64,000 bases of DNA from Leptospira mtsangambouensis (GTDB taxonomy: Bacteria; Spirochaetota; Leptospiria; Leptospirales; Leptospiraceae), in NCBI RefSeq assembly GCF_004770475.1, contig NZ_RQHK01000017.1, positions 496,001 to 560,000 of the forward strand, given 5' to 3'. Position 1 is the first letter of the stretch. Every line of letters starts with the position of its first letter. Position numbers and translations under genes: made by a program. Of the stretch, positions 1-7,877 are shown one piece after another. The notes under the pieces were generated by a model. The model did not search any database. It worked only from the letters and a program-made list of their open reading frames with translations, and was not told the origin of the DNA.

Positions 1-642
1 ATGATCGAAGGAATACGCAAAAAAACAAAGCTTCCTGTTACTGCAAAGATTCGCCTTGGTTGGGATTCTCATTCCTTAAATTATTTAGAAACAGTCAAAG
101 TATTAGAAGGATCGGGTGTATCGGCGATTTCTGTGCATGGAAGGACGAAGGCAATGGCCTATACTGGAAAAGCTGACTGGAATGCAATTGGTGAAATCAA
201 ATCCAAAGCAAATGTTCCCATTTTTGGAAATGGAGATGTGGCCAGTTTCTCAGAGGCAATAAATAAGAAAAAAACTTACGGTGTGGATCTTGTTCTCATC
301 GGTCGCAAGGCAATTGGAAATCCCTGGATTTTTTCAGAAAAGCCAAAAGAAGAAGTTGGTTGGTTCGAAATCAAAGAAGTCATTTTGGAACATTTAAACC
401 TAATGCTAAATTTTTATCCTTCCGAAGATGATTATGCTTTGATACTTTTTCGAAAGCATTTTATACGATATATAGAGAATACAGGATTCCCTGAAGAAAC
501 AAAAAGAGAACTTTTATCCGTTACAAACGTTAATCAATTTATAGATAGATTGGAGTCCGTAGAAATGGATTCCAAATTTTTGGAAGCAAGCGAAATAAAA
601 AACGAGAATATCAACTGTGAAACGTTTGTTAGTCTCGCATAA
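1..642 (+). CDS. dusB: tRNA-dihydrouridine synthase, C-terminal part (cut by window start)
   Basis: This is the C-terminal 213 residues of a Dus-family flavoenzyme, which reduces uridine to dihydrouridine in the tRNA D-loop using FMN and NADPH. Visible family landmarks are the KIRLGWD strand (K16), HGRT (46-49), YTGKADW (54-60), GNGDV (76-80) and the FMN-phosphate site GRKAIGNPW (101-109), followed by the helical tRNA-binding domain. The catalytic cysteine motif (NxGCP) lies upstream and is missing, so the ATG at base 1 is internal and the gene starts outside the window. The next gene follows after 11 bases, so the two are probably cotranscribed. The subfamily (DusB-type) is inferred. Confidence 0.9.
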   Translation: MIEGIRKKTKLPVTAKIRLGWDSHSLNYLETVKVLEGSGVSAISVHGRTKAMAYTGKADWNAIGEIKSKANVPIFGNGDVASFSEAINKKKTYGVDLVLIGRKAIGNPWIFSEKPKEEVGWFEIKEVILEHLNLMLNFYPSEDDYALILFRKHFIRYIENTGFPEETKRELLSVTNVNQFIDRLESVEMDSKFLEASEIKNENINCETFVSLA

Positions 643-653
643 AGGAAGTTAAA

Positions 654-1037
654 ATGGCAGATTCAAAGCAGTCAATATTTTCTGATAGTTATAGTAAGTA
701 TGGCGGAGCAAAACAAAAACGTAAAGATGCACGTGTGAAGTTGGATGTACCTTGTACGGTAGAACTCATCAAATCAAAAAATTCAAGCGTTACTGGACAT
801 CTTTCTGATTTGGGAACAGGTGGACTTGCGTTCCAAACAACTGCAATCTTTTATGAAGGTGACCAAGTAAAAATTCAGTTTTCGCTTCACCAAAATCCGT
901 TAGAAATTATTGGTACCGTACATCGAACAGCAGGTAAAACTACTTCGGTAATCTTTCAACCTTTGGCTGCGGCGGAACACAAGGTAGTGCAGGAGTTCAT
1001 CCATAAACACTACTTTGATCCAAAATTAAAAAAGTAA
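654..1037 (+). CDS. PilZ-domain protein (putative c-di-GMP receptor)
   Basis: A 127-residue single-domain protein. The PilZ c-di-GMP signature is present as RKDAR (R23-R27, fits RxxxR) and, about 25 residues on, DLGTGG (52-57). This approximates D/NxSxxG, but with Gly in place of the usual Ser. A beta-barrel pattern follows. PilZ proteins bind c-di-GMP and adjust motility, secretion or other partners; the target here is unknown. GGAAG lies 8 bases before the ATG. It sits 11 bases after the Dus gene and ends just before a hairpin terminator. The Ser-to-Gly change may lower affinity. Confidence 0.85.
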   Translation: MADSKQSIFSDSYSKYGGAKQKRKDARVKLDVPCTVELIKSKNSSVTGHLSDLGTGGLAFQTTAIFYEGDQVKIQFSLHQNPLEIIGTVHRTAGKTTSVIFQPLAAAEHKVVQEFIHKHYFDPKLKK

Positions 1038-1051
1038 CTTTCTATTTATCT

Positions 1052-1078
1052 AAAAAAAAAGCCTCCTAAAAAGGAGGC
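1052..1078. terminator. Bidirectional rho-independent terminator
   Basis: The perfect 7-bp stem gcctcct (1061-1067)/aggaggc (1072-1078) has a 4-base A loop. Nine As precede it (1052-1060), so read on the minus strand the stem is followed by nine Us, a textbook terminator for the lipL21 gene ending at 1110. On the plus strand the following cttcttt is weaker but could still end the dus-pilZ transcript. Confidence 0.85.
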
Positions 1079-1109
1079 CTTCTTTGAAACTGAATGCTAA
1101 ACAGTCAGA

Positions 1110-1691
1110 TTACTGAGCTGCAGTTGCCTTTGCTTCAAGAGCTTTTTGTCCACCTGCATAACGCAAGTATCCAACACACTGACATTCTTCCCAAGTTTCA
1201 GGTTCGCCAACATTTGCGCAAATTCCTGTTTCATTGTTAAGTGAGCAGCAGTCATAAACCCCAACACCTTTGATGATACCTTTTGATTCAGAAACAATTA
1301 CGGAACCTGTGGATTGACCATCAGATACACCAGAAGCTTGTTCTAAGTATTCACCTAAGATTTTTTTCAAACCATCACCAGCAACTTGAAGACGAGCTGC
1401 TTCGCGGCAAGTGGATTGTTTCATTGCAACCGAGTTAGCTTTGATAGCTTTGTCAGAAGCACGTGCAGAAAATTTCATGTAAAGATAATCGTATTCTTTC
1501 TCTTTCCCTTTGCAATATTCAGCAGGGCTCTCACCACGTTTTGCAGCAGCGGCATCAGGTGCACAAGCCCAACCTTCAAAAATCCAACCATTTTTACCTA
1601 CGGTCGTAGCGTCTCTTCTGCCTCCATCATTGGATCCGCAAGATACAACAAATGCGATTAGAGAGGCACATACGATAAGCGATTTCTTCAT
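1110..1691 (-). CDS. lipL21: Outer-membrane lipoprotein LipL21 homologue
   Basis: A 193-residue lipoprotein. The signal peptide MKKSLIVCASLIAFVVSC ends in a spirochaetal lipobox (VVSC, lipidated Cys18). From memory of the Leptospira LipL21 family I recognise DATTVG...GW near the start, the ASGVSDG / SVIVSxSKG / KGVGVY core and the C-terminal WEECQCVxY...GG..AL.AKA. In pathogens LipL21 is an abundant surface lipoprotein reported to bind peptidoglycan. This homologue has additional cysteines (CAPD, EYCKG, YDCC, GICA) that may form disulfides. A strong AAAGGAG site lies upstream of the ATG, and a terminator follows at 1052-1078. The assignment rests on recalled sequence similarity, not on a search. 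Confidence 0.83.
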   Translation of the reverse strand: MKKSLIVCASLIAFVVSCGSNDGGRRDATTVGKNGWIFEGWACAPDAAAAKRGESPAEYCKGKEKEYDYLYMKFSARASDKAIKANSVAMKQSTCREAARLQVAGDGLKKILGEYLEQASGVSDGQSTGSVIVSESKGIIKGVGVYDCCSLNNETGICANVGEPETWEECQCVGYLRYAGGQKALEAKATAAQ

Positions 1692-1699
1692 AAAGAATC

Positions 1700-1744
1700 T
1701 ACTCCTTTTCCGAAGAATTTGATCCTATAAAAAACCCTTGTCAA
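1700..1744 (-). promoter_or_regulatory. Candidate promoter and strong RBS of lipL21
   Basis: On the minus strand a consensus -35 TTGACA (1744-1739) lies about 50 bases upstream of the lipL21 ATG. An AT-rich stretch with TATAGGAT follows, but at non-ideal spacing; at 17-base spacing the hexamer is CAAATT, which is weak. A strong Shine-Dalgarno AAAAGGAGT (about 1709-1701) precedes the start codon. The same 129-base gap must also hold the promoter of the divergent gene at 1821. The promoter call is tentative; the ribosome site is clear. Confidence 0.45.
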
Positions 1745-1820
1745 TCTTTTCTCAAAGAAAACGAATGATGCCTGCAGGATAAAGATTTACATTTTCCGTG
1801 AATGGACCGATTCTAATTTT

Positions 1821-3398
1821 ATGTCTCGCCGCCCCCTCCGAATTCCCTATGCATTGATTTTGATTTTTATTGCGTTCTTCCCCGAATTTATTTTCGGGAA
1901 AGAAATTTCTATCCTGCCAGCTTACATTTCCGGAGAAGTACCACCTGTCCTTGGATCAAGACGAGAGGCAGGGTTTGAATTGTCCCGTCTTTCACGACAC
2001 TATATCAAACGAAATTTTTTTACTGAAATTACAGATCCAAAACTTGTTGAAAATTATTTAAATGAATCCGAATGGAATGAAGAAAACGAACTTAAGGATC
2101 AGGATCTTTTCTCTTATTGTACTGAGTGGGATTCTCATTTTGTCGTCCAAGATCAGATTGATTTTGGAAATCCAATCCTTGTCAAAACGGTAATTTTTAA
2201 CTGTAAAAACCAAACAAGACAAACCATCCAATCCAAACTCATATCAAACTTTGTTTTAGCGTATGAAAAACATAACGAAAAAAGTTTTCGATTTCTACCT
2301 CCTCGGTTTTATGAAAAGAAAAACAAAATTGCTCCCAATTATGAAATCAACCTATTGATAGACATTCATTCTTCTTATGCATATTACAAAAAAGATGTTT
2401 TAAAAAGTCTGTCTTCTTTGTATGATCAGGACGGGCTGTTCTTAGGTGTGACACTTATAAAGAAAGATAAAATTGTCACCATCCCACCAACAAAAGAACA
2501 TATAGAAATTAAAAAATTGATGGAAGAAACGGGATGGCAAGGAAACAACCAAGCTGAGTCCATTGTATCCGCCTTACAAGGTTTAAAGTCGAAAATTTCT
2601 ACTGGGAAAAAAGAATCAAGAAAACTGTTTTTGCTTCTTTCTTCTGCAGTGAAGGACAAATCCGGTTCAATCATCATGGCATTGAATGATCTACGACATA
2701 TGGAAATTGAACCAGTTCTATTAGTTCCCAACCATTCTGAACTAAGTACAATTCGAGAATTACAAAGAATTGGCAAAGCAAGTAACAGTCGTGTTGTTGG
2801 AATCACCGAATACCAAAAAATCGGAACTTCCGAAGGATATGAATATCTCTATTTAAACCAATTCAATGTGTATTCCTCTATTGAAGAATTACCAATGCCT
2901 TTTAATTGGAATCAAAACCAAATCAAAAAATATGATGCTTCTTTGGTTCGTGCGGCAGTCGATGTGGTCACACCTTACAATCTGTATCTGGCGTATGAAA
3001 AAATTTCCGACAAACGGGTTTTGGAAAAAGAAGAAATTAAAACCGATTTAGAATACATTCTGCGAACAGAATCCAATACAGACCAAACTGAAAAGGATAG
3101 ATTCCAGACGGTTCTTGTTGAATCAAAAGGAGAAGCCATTTGGATTCAGCTGCCTTATGACGTGGTGGTAACAAAAGGAAAAGAGTATTTAATCCAAACG
3201 ACTTTTGTTTTGGATCCTCTATCCACATGGGGAGTGAAAAATGCTCCTGCCGAAACCAACTTGTTAAAAATAAATACTACCTATCCAAAGACACTGATGG
3301 TGAAACCATCGCAGGCGAAAAAGTTTTTGGATATAAACAAAATTAGAGAATTTAACGGTTACTTGCAAGGGACAGTGAGTGTCATCAAAAAGAAGTAA
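1821..3398 (+). CDS. Exported protein with von Willebrand A-like region, function unknown
   Basis: A 525-residue protein with an N-terminal hydrophobic signal segment (about residues 9-26). I do not recognise a named family for the whole protein. Residues about 176-340 have the alternating pattern of a vWA/Rossmann fold: a strand ending in DIHSS (181-185, a partial MIDAS-like D-x-(x)-S-S), then a SIVSALQGLKSK helix, a KLFLLLSS strand and a later VEPVLLVP-like strand (IEPVLLVP). A C-terminal beta-rich region follows. It is the first gene of a pair: its 3' end overlaps the next gene (GTG start at 3379) by 20 bases, implying translational coupling. It diverges from lipL21. The location (periplasm) and the vWA fold are inference. 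Confidence 0.6.
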   Translation: MSRRPLRIPYALILIFIAFFPEFIFGKEISILPAYISGEVPPVLGSRREAGFELSRLSRHYIKRNFFTEITDPKLVENYLNESEWNEENELKDQDLFSYCTEWDSHFVVQDQIDFGNPILVKTVIFNCKNQTRQTIQSKLISNFVLAYEKHNEKSFRFLPPRFYEKKNKIAPNYEINLLIDIHSSYAYYKKDVLKSLSSLYDQDGLFLGVTLIKKDKIVTIPPTKEHIEIKKLMEETGWQGNNQAESIVSALQGLKSKISTGKKESRKLFLLLSSAVKDKSGSIIMALNDLRHMEIEPVLLVPNHSELSTIRELQRIGKASNSRVVGITEYQKIGTSEGYEYLYLNQFNVYSSIEELPMPFNWNQNQIKKYDASLVRAAVDVVTPYNLYLAYEKISDKRVLEKEEIKTDLEYILRTESNTDQTEKDRFQTVLVESKGEAIWIQLPYDVVVTKGKEYLIQTTFVLDPLSTWGVKNAPAETNLLKINTTYPKTLMVKPSQAKKFLDINKIREFNGYLQGTVSVIKKK

Positions 3399-4266
3399 AC
3401 AAACTTCAGAATGGATTTTTAGCGGATCCGATATCCAAAAGATTCGCAACCAATGGATAGAAACTTCAAATTCCAATTTACCAATGTTAATCATTGGAGA
3501 AAGGGGTGTAGGGAAAAGTTTTTGGATCCAAAGAAGTTTAGAACAAAGAAATATTTCTTCCAGTAATGTAGTAAGTTTTGATTTTTCATATCCTTTTGCC
3601 TTTGCGGAGTCTTTAGAAAAAATCAAATCATCCAGACAGATGGTGACCATTCTGATGGATCGCATCACAAAGGCAAAACCGGAAGAAGTATTATTATTAC
3701 AACAATGGTGGAAGTCAGAAAAATATGAAGAAAAATCAAAAGTATATTTGTATTGGGAAATTCATTCAGAAGAACTCGAAATTCTAACTCAAAAGAATGT
3801 GTATGCAGATTTTTATGACCAGTTAAAATCCTTTCGGTTTGAACTTCCGAATTTGAAAAAACGAATTTCGGAATTGCCCTTATTTGTTTCTCAGTTTTTA
3901 GAAGAGGCAAATACAGAACTCGGTAAAAAAATTTCCGGTATGGAGGAAGAGTTTTTTGTTTTTTTTAAAAACAAAACGTTCACCACAAATCTTTCTGAAT
4001 TGCGAGATATAATTTTTGCACTGGTTGGTTTTTCATCCGGCAAACAATTACATTGGAAGCAGATCCCATCGCATTTTTTTGAAAACCAACTTACAGAATT
4101 AGATGTGAGACCTGGAATTAGTTTGGAAAGTTATGAAAAGGAAATCATCAAAGCCAATTTGATTTATACGAAAGGAAATCGAGAAAAAGCTGCCAAATTA
4201 CTTGGAATCTCTGAAAGGAATTTGTATCGCAAATTACATGAATATCAATTGGAAGATCTTTCTTGA
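3379..4266 (+). CDS. Degenerate sigma-54-activator-like ATPase with Fis-type helix-turn-helix
   Basis: A 295-residue cytoplasmic regulator. A Walker A loop GERGVGKS (40-47) and the segment LPNLKKRISELPLFVSQFL, matching the 'LP.LR.R..DIP' sensor region of NtrC-type activators, show an AAA+ core. The C-terminal 40 residues are a Fis/HTH_8 DNA-binding domain (KGNREKAAKLLGISERNLYRKL). The central part is too short for the GAFTGA loop that contacts sigma-54, and no receiver domain is present, so classical sigma-54 activation is doubtful. The start is GTG at 3379, inside the preceding vWA gene (20-base overlap). Its 3' end overlaps the convergent delta-subunit gene by 22 bases. Confidence 0.75.
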   Translation: MSSKRSKQTSEWIFSGSDIQKIRNQWIETSNSNLPMLIIGERGVGKSFWIQRSLEQRNISSSNVVSFDFSYPFAFAESLEKIKSSRQMVTILMDRITKAKPEEVLLLQQWWKSEKYEEKSKVYLYWEIHSEELEILTQKNVYADFYDQLKSFRFELPNLKKRISELPLFVSQFLEEANTELGKKISGMEEEFFVFFKNKTFTTNLSELRDIIFALVGFSSGKQLHWKQIPSHFFENQLTELDVRPGISLESYEKEIIKANLIYTKGNREKAAKLLGISERNLYRKLHEYQLEDLS

Positions 4267-5354
4267 AGTAACGAAAAAAGATGCATAATTTTTTGTAAAA
4301 AATAATTCCTACCTACTTCGTCTCGAAGCCCTGATTTGAATTTGATATTCATTTCAATCACTTGGTCATAAAATAAATCTAAAGTTTTATCTGTAAATAA
4401 AGCGGAATCAGAAACCAATTGCCTTCTTACAAAATTTTTTCTCGCATCGGAATAACTTCCTGTTTTCAAAAGTTCATCCATAATGGGGATAGGAACTTCA
4501 CCGTTGTGTCTTGCTCGTATAACTTTGATTTTGCGAATTTCATCTAGTTTGTAACTGAGCCTTGTTAAGAAACTGAGGATCTCAGAGTTTTGATCATTGA
4601 ACTTGGTAAATTCTTTAAAAAAATCAACCTTTCGTTTTTGAACTAATGTTTCTACAAGCACATTGGTATTTAGTTCATTCTGACTGAATAAAACGGAATT
4701 CACATCTTCGATGGTAAACTTGGAACGATGTAAGTATTGTTTGAGTTTTTTTACGCTTTTAAGATAAGCACCTACGTTTGCAGGAATTCGATGGATGAAT
4801 TCATCGGCAGCATTGGGTTCAAAATGCACTTGTTCTTGGTCACAGACTTCTTTGAATACTTTGGGATAATCACTCGGATATAAAAACTTAGTTTTGTAAT
4901 AGTTTAAGGTTCCTTGAAAGAGTTGGACCAAACTTTGTGGGATGTCTTTTCCATCGTAATGGACAATGAGAAAAATTTCATCAGAAACTGCGGTTATGTT
5001 TTTACGAAATCCAGAAGCAAAATCTTTCCATTCTTGTGTCGCCTTTGTATCAAGTATGGGTTTAAATAGTGCAGCAGCTTGTTTGACAATGATGAGTTTT
5101 CTTGGGTAAAACATATCTGGAGTAAAGAGCTCCGCAAAAAGTTTTGCCTGTTCTCCGGATTCAGATACAATGAGAATGATTTCATAAGGGCCCGAAGATT
5201 TCGAAAGGGCCTCTTTGTAATGATCGATGATGAGTTCAAATTCATAAGAATCTTCCCCTGTATAGGCAAAAAATTGCGGGAGATTGCTGGTCTGGGTTTT
5301 GAATAATTGGAAAAGAGAGCTAAATTCTCTCGCTTGCGATTTTTTTGTTTCCAT
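4245..5354 (-). CDS. holA: DNA polymerase III delta subunit
   Basis: A 369-residue protein resembling the HolA clamp-loader delta subunit, which opens the sliding clamp at primed DNA. It has the family layout: an AAA-like N-terminal region without a functional P-loop (LPQFFAYTGEDSYEFELIIDHYK), an acidic strand region (IFLIVHYDGKD), and the helical collar domain containing NVGAYLKSVKKLKQYL and NELNTNVLVETLVQKRK. The length fits delta subunits (about 330-370). It stands alone on the minus strand, overlapping the convergent regulator gene by 22 bases. Similarity is moderate, as usual for delta subunits, but the layout is convincing. Confidence 0.8.
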   Translation of the reverse strand: METKKSQAREFSSLFQLFKTQTSNLPQFFAYTGEDSYEFELIIDHYKEALSKSSGPYEIILIVSESGEQAKLFAELFTPDMFYPRKLIIVKQAAALFKPILDTKATQEWKDFASGFRKNITAVSDEIFLIVHYDGKDIPQSLVQLFQGTLNYYKTKFLYPSDYPKVFKEVCDQEQVHFEPNAADEFIHRIPANVGAYLKSVKKLKQYLHRSKFTIEDVNSVLFSQNELNTNVLVETLVQKRKVDFFKEFTKFNDQNSEILSFLTRLSYKLDEIRKIKVIRARHNGEVPIPIMDELLKTGSYSDARKNFVRRQLVSDSALFTDKTLDLFYDQVIEMNIKFKSGLRDEVGRNYFLQKIMHLFSLLQERSSN

Positions 5355-5405
5355 TTTTGTGAATCCGGTCTAATCTTTCGATAGGATCGAGGCGATATTC
5401 ATAGT

Positions 5406-5636
5406 ATGGAAATCTCAAGTAATGTGGCAAGAGTTTCAGGACTAGGCGAACCATATATGTATGTGTCTCCCACATACAACACCCAAGCTGTGGAGCAGGT
5501 AGAAGCAATTCAATCTCGCTCTTATCAGCCAAAGTATGTTTCGGGTGAAACAGAAAAAAAAGCAACTGAAGTCCAAACAAGTCCAGAGGCAAAAGCAGCT
5601 TACAAACCTGGAAATTTGGTCAATCTTTACGCTTAA
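5406..5636 (+). CDS. Small hypothetical protein
   Basis: A 76-residue soluble protein with no signal peptide or membrane segment. It is rich in Ser, Tyr, Gln and Pro and looks partly disordered, with YMYVSPTYNTQAVEQVEAIQSRSYQPKY in the middle. I recognise no family. It starts 51 bases from the divergent holA gene, so a promoter must lie in that short gap. Its 3' end overlaps the convergent maf gene by 17 bases. The coding call rests on the compact gene packing and plausible composition. Confidence 0.55.
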   Translation: MEISSNVARVSGLGEPYMYVSPTYNTQAVEQVEAIQSRSYQPKYVSGETEKKATEVQTSPEAKAAYKPGNLVNLYA

Positions 5637-6228
5637 AAGACTTTTCCCAAAAAGGCAACCACACCGAAGAACGAGCTAAAAAACTTCGGAGGGGAAATCC
5701 CATCACATTCGTATACGATCCAAACTTTGTGGCTACGGGTCCATTTTCATCTTGGATTCCATATGAGCCTGCTTTATCGAAAGGTTGGCATCGCAAAATA
5801 TAATCTCGAATCTCCACCTCACTCCAATTTTTAAATTCGATGATTGTCTCCTCGAAGAAAAAATCAACATTCGAGCCAGCCTGCAAACCGCCCCCCGAAA
5901 ATACGGAATGTTTTTTTCCAGAGAGTGTTTTGAGGATCCGAACGGAATCTTCCAGATCGGTCGGTTTGTGTAAAATTTCATTTTGAAATACAACAATGGT
6001 ATCAGCAGCCAAATAAAGATGGTTTAGGTTTCCATTGTTGCCTAATTTCGAGTGAACCATTCGTTCTAAGTATTGGAGTGCGGGTTCTTTGAATTTTTGA
6101 GACTCATCAATGTTTGCTGGTTCCACCTGGAACAAAAATCCTAAATCGGTGAGTATTTGGATTCGCCTTGGTGATGTCGATTTGAGTATAAACAAATTCT
6201 TGCTATTCCTTACGGGATATTGTTTCAT
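5620..6228 (-). CDS. maf: Maf-family nucleoside triphosphate pyrophosphatase
   Basis: A 202-residue house-cleaning pyrophosphatase that hydrolyses non-canonical or certain canonical NTPs/dNTPs to the monophosphate. The N-terminal substrate motif STSPRR (17-22), the central AADTIV with the presumed catalytic base Asp76, and a later KAGSYGIQD segment are all family features. Length is typical. The 3' end overlaps the small plus-strand gene by 17 bases, and the 5' end abuts the divergent small lipoprotein gene. Substrate subclass (dTTP/UTP versus m7GTP) cannot be decided by eye. Confidence 0.88.
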   Translation of the reverse strand: MKQYPVRNSKNLFILKSTSPRRIQILTDLGFLFQVEPANIDESQKFKEPALQYLERMVHSKLGNNGNLNHLYLAADTIVVFQNEILHKPTDLEDSVRILKTLSGKKHSVFSGGGLQAGSNVDFFFEETIIEFKNWSEVEIRDYILRCQPFDKAGSYGIQDENGPVATKFGSYTNVMGFPLRSFLARSSVWLPFWEKSFKRKD

Positions 6229-6234
6229 TTCATA

Positions 6235-6477
6235 ATGATGAGTCCTCGACTTTTGGCTATTTTTTTATGGGCGATCGTTTTTGTTTTTGGATGTAAACGA
6301 GGTTATTCGGAAGACATCCAAGATTGTAATCCCGTTGCGGATTATTATGAAAAAGGAACACACTACATAAGAAGAGATTTGGTTCGGGATGATAATACTT
6401 TAGATTATAAAAAACTTTTGGAAGACACAAAACCTCAAGCTAGCGATTGTTATCCTTCCAATCATGAGGTAAAATGA
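6235..6477 (+). CDS. Small putative lipoprotein
   Basis: About 80 residues. A hydrophobic signal segment (RLLAIFLWAIVFVFGC) ends in a plausible lipobox FGC, with the mature protein short, charged and containing two further Cys. ATG codons lie at 6220, 6235 and 6238. The latter two give a cleaner signal peptide and avoid overlap with maf, but no strong Shine-Dalgarno supports any of them. The stop overlaps the start of the next gene (ATGA at 6474), so the two are translationally coupled. Family not recognised. Confidence 0.6.
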   Translation: MMSPRLLAIFLWAIVFVFGCKRGYSEDIQDCNPVADYYEKGTHYIRRDLVRDDNTLDYKKLLEDTKPQASDCYPSNHEVK

Positions 6478-7211
6478 GTTTATTTGATGTAAAAGGAAAG
6501 TCGATTTTGATCACTGGTGCCAGCCGAGGCATCGGAAAAACATTAGCCCTCGGTTTTCGAGACGCTGGTGCCATAGTCTATGGAGCGGGTTCTAGACCAG
6601 AATCCATTGAGTGGATGGCTAAAGAAGGAATCAACGGAGTGGTCCTTGATGTACGCAGTGAAGGTGCAGCATTTGAAATCATCGGTCAAATCAAAGCAAA
6701 ACATGGAAGACTTGATACACTCATCAACAACGCCGGTATTGCAACGAATACTCCAGCCTCTGGATTCAAAGAAGAGGAATTACAAAATATAGTTCAAACA
6801 AACTATGTGGGTGTTTTCCGCAATTGCCAAGCATATTACAAACATCATAAAAAAGAAGGTGGAAACATCATCAATGTAGCTTCGGTTCTTGGTATGGTGG
6901 GAAGTAAACTGGCTTCTGTATATTCCGGGACAAAGGGAGCGGTCATTACTTTGTCAAAAGCCCTTGCTATCGAATGGTGTAATAATGGTTATCGTGTGAA
7001 TGTCATTTGTCCGGGGCTCATTGATACCGAAATGACAGATATGATCAAAGATAAAGAATTCATCATGAAACAAGTGCTTGCTGGTATTCCTATGGGGCGA
7101 CTTGGAAAACCAGAAGAGCTTCTGGGAGCGGCCATTTATTTAGCCTCTGATTCTTCTTCGTATATGACGGGTCAGTGTCTTGTTCTTGATGGGGGACTCA
7201 CAGCACAATAA
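6474..7211 (+). CDS. Short-chain dehydrogenase/reductase (FabG-like)
   Basis: A 245-residue classical SDR. It has the NAD(P)-binding TGASRGIG (14-21), NNAG (85-88), catalytic Ser137, Tyr150 and Lys154 (YSGTK), the PG motif after the catalytic helix (CPGLIDTEM) and a typical C-terminus ending LDGGLTAQ. Likely an alcohol/ketone oxidoreductase; 3-oxoacyl-ACP reductase or a gluconate-type dehydrogenase are possible. The substrate cannot be read from sequence. Its ATG overlaps the stop of the preceding small lipoprotein gene by 4 bases, and the YrdC-type gene follows 20 bases later. Confidence 0.9.
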   Translation: MSLFDVKGKSILITGASRGIGKTLALGFRDAGAIVYGAGSRPESIEWMAKEGINGVVLDVRSEGAAFEIIGQIKAKHGRLDTLINNAGIATNTPASGFKEEELQNIVQTNYVGVFRNCQAYYKHHKKEGGNIINVASVLGMVGSKLASVYSGTKGAVITLSKALAIEWCNNGYRVNVICPGLIDTEMTDMIKDKEFIMKQVLAGIPMGRLGKPEELLGAAIYLASDSSSYMTGQCLVLDGGLTAQ

Positions 7212-7231
7212 ACGCTGTTGTGTGAAACCGT

Positions 7232-7858
7232 ATGATTCTATACCTCCATCCAGAAAATCCCGAAATCCGAAAACTCAAACAAATTTCGGACAGATTGAAG
7301 GATGGAGCCGTTTATATATTTCCAACTGACACTGTTTATGCGATTATAGCTGATGCACACTCTAAACTGGCAGTTGAGAAAATATACGATATTCGTAAAC
7401 TTCCCAAAGACAAACCACTTTCTCTGATGTGCAAAGACATTTCTATGGCATCAAATTTCATTGAGTATTTGCCAAATTCTGCTTATCGTTTGATGAAACG
7501 AGTGACACCTGGCCCCTTTACTTTTGTTTTAAAAGCGAATAAAAATCTACCAAAACCGTCTGTAGTCCATCACAAAGACAAACAAATTGGAATTCGTATA
7601 CCCGATCATATTTACCTAAGTGAACTTTTAAAAATCCATGATTCCCCTCTCACTTCCACTTCTGCTTTTTGTGATGATGAGTTCATCATCGATATTGATG
7701 ATTTAGAATCTATTTATGGGAACCAGGTGGATGGGATTGTCGATGGTGGGATTGTCAAAATGGAACTATCCACAATCTTACAAATCAATGATGACTCAAT
7801 TGATTTGATTCGGGAAGGTAAGGGATATGATCTTATTGCCGGTGAAATTTCTAGTTAG
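7232..7858 (+). CDS. Sua5/YciO/YrdC-family protein (threonylcarbamoyl-AMP synthase-like)
   Basis: A 208-residue single YrdC domain. FPTDTVYAI, the RKLPKDKPLSLMC segment (KxRxxxxPL type), TPGPFTFVLKA and GIRIPDH are family motifs. Members make threonylcarbamoyl-AMP from threonine, bicarbonate and ATP for tRNA t6A37; the YciO subgroup is related but of uncertain role, and this sequence leans towards YciO. TsaB and TsaE of the same pathway are encoded at 12.8-14 kb. It is the last gene of the 6235-7858 plus-strand group and converges with the CapA-like gene 19 bases away. Confidence 0.85.
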   Translation: MILYLHPENPEIRKLKQISDRLKDGAVYIFPTDTVYAIIADAHSKLAVEKIYDIRKLPKDKPLSLMCKDISMASNFIEYLPNSAYRLMKRVTPGPFTFVLKANKNLPKPSVVHHKDKQIGIRIPDHIYLSELLKIHDSPLTSTSAFCDDEFIIDIDDLESIYGNQVDGIVDGGIVKMELSTILQINDDSIDLIREGKGYDLIAGEISS

Positions 7859-7877
7859 GTTGAAAAACTAGGTTCAA

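Noticed and set aside
1386..1722. Plus-strand frames opposite lipL21
   Set aside because: They are shadows; LipL21 is supported by signal peptide, ribosome site and terminator.
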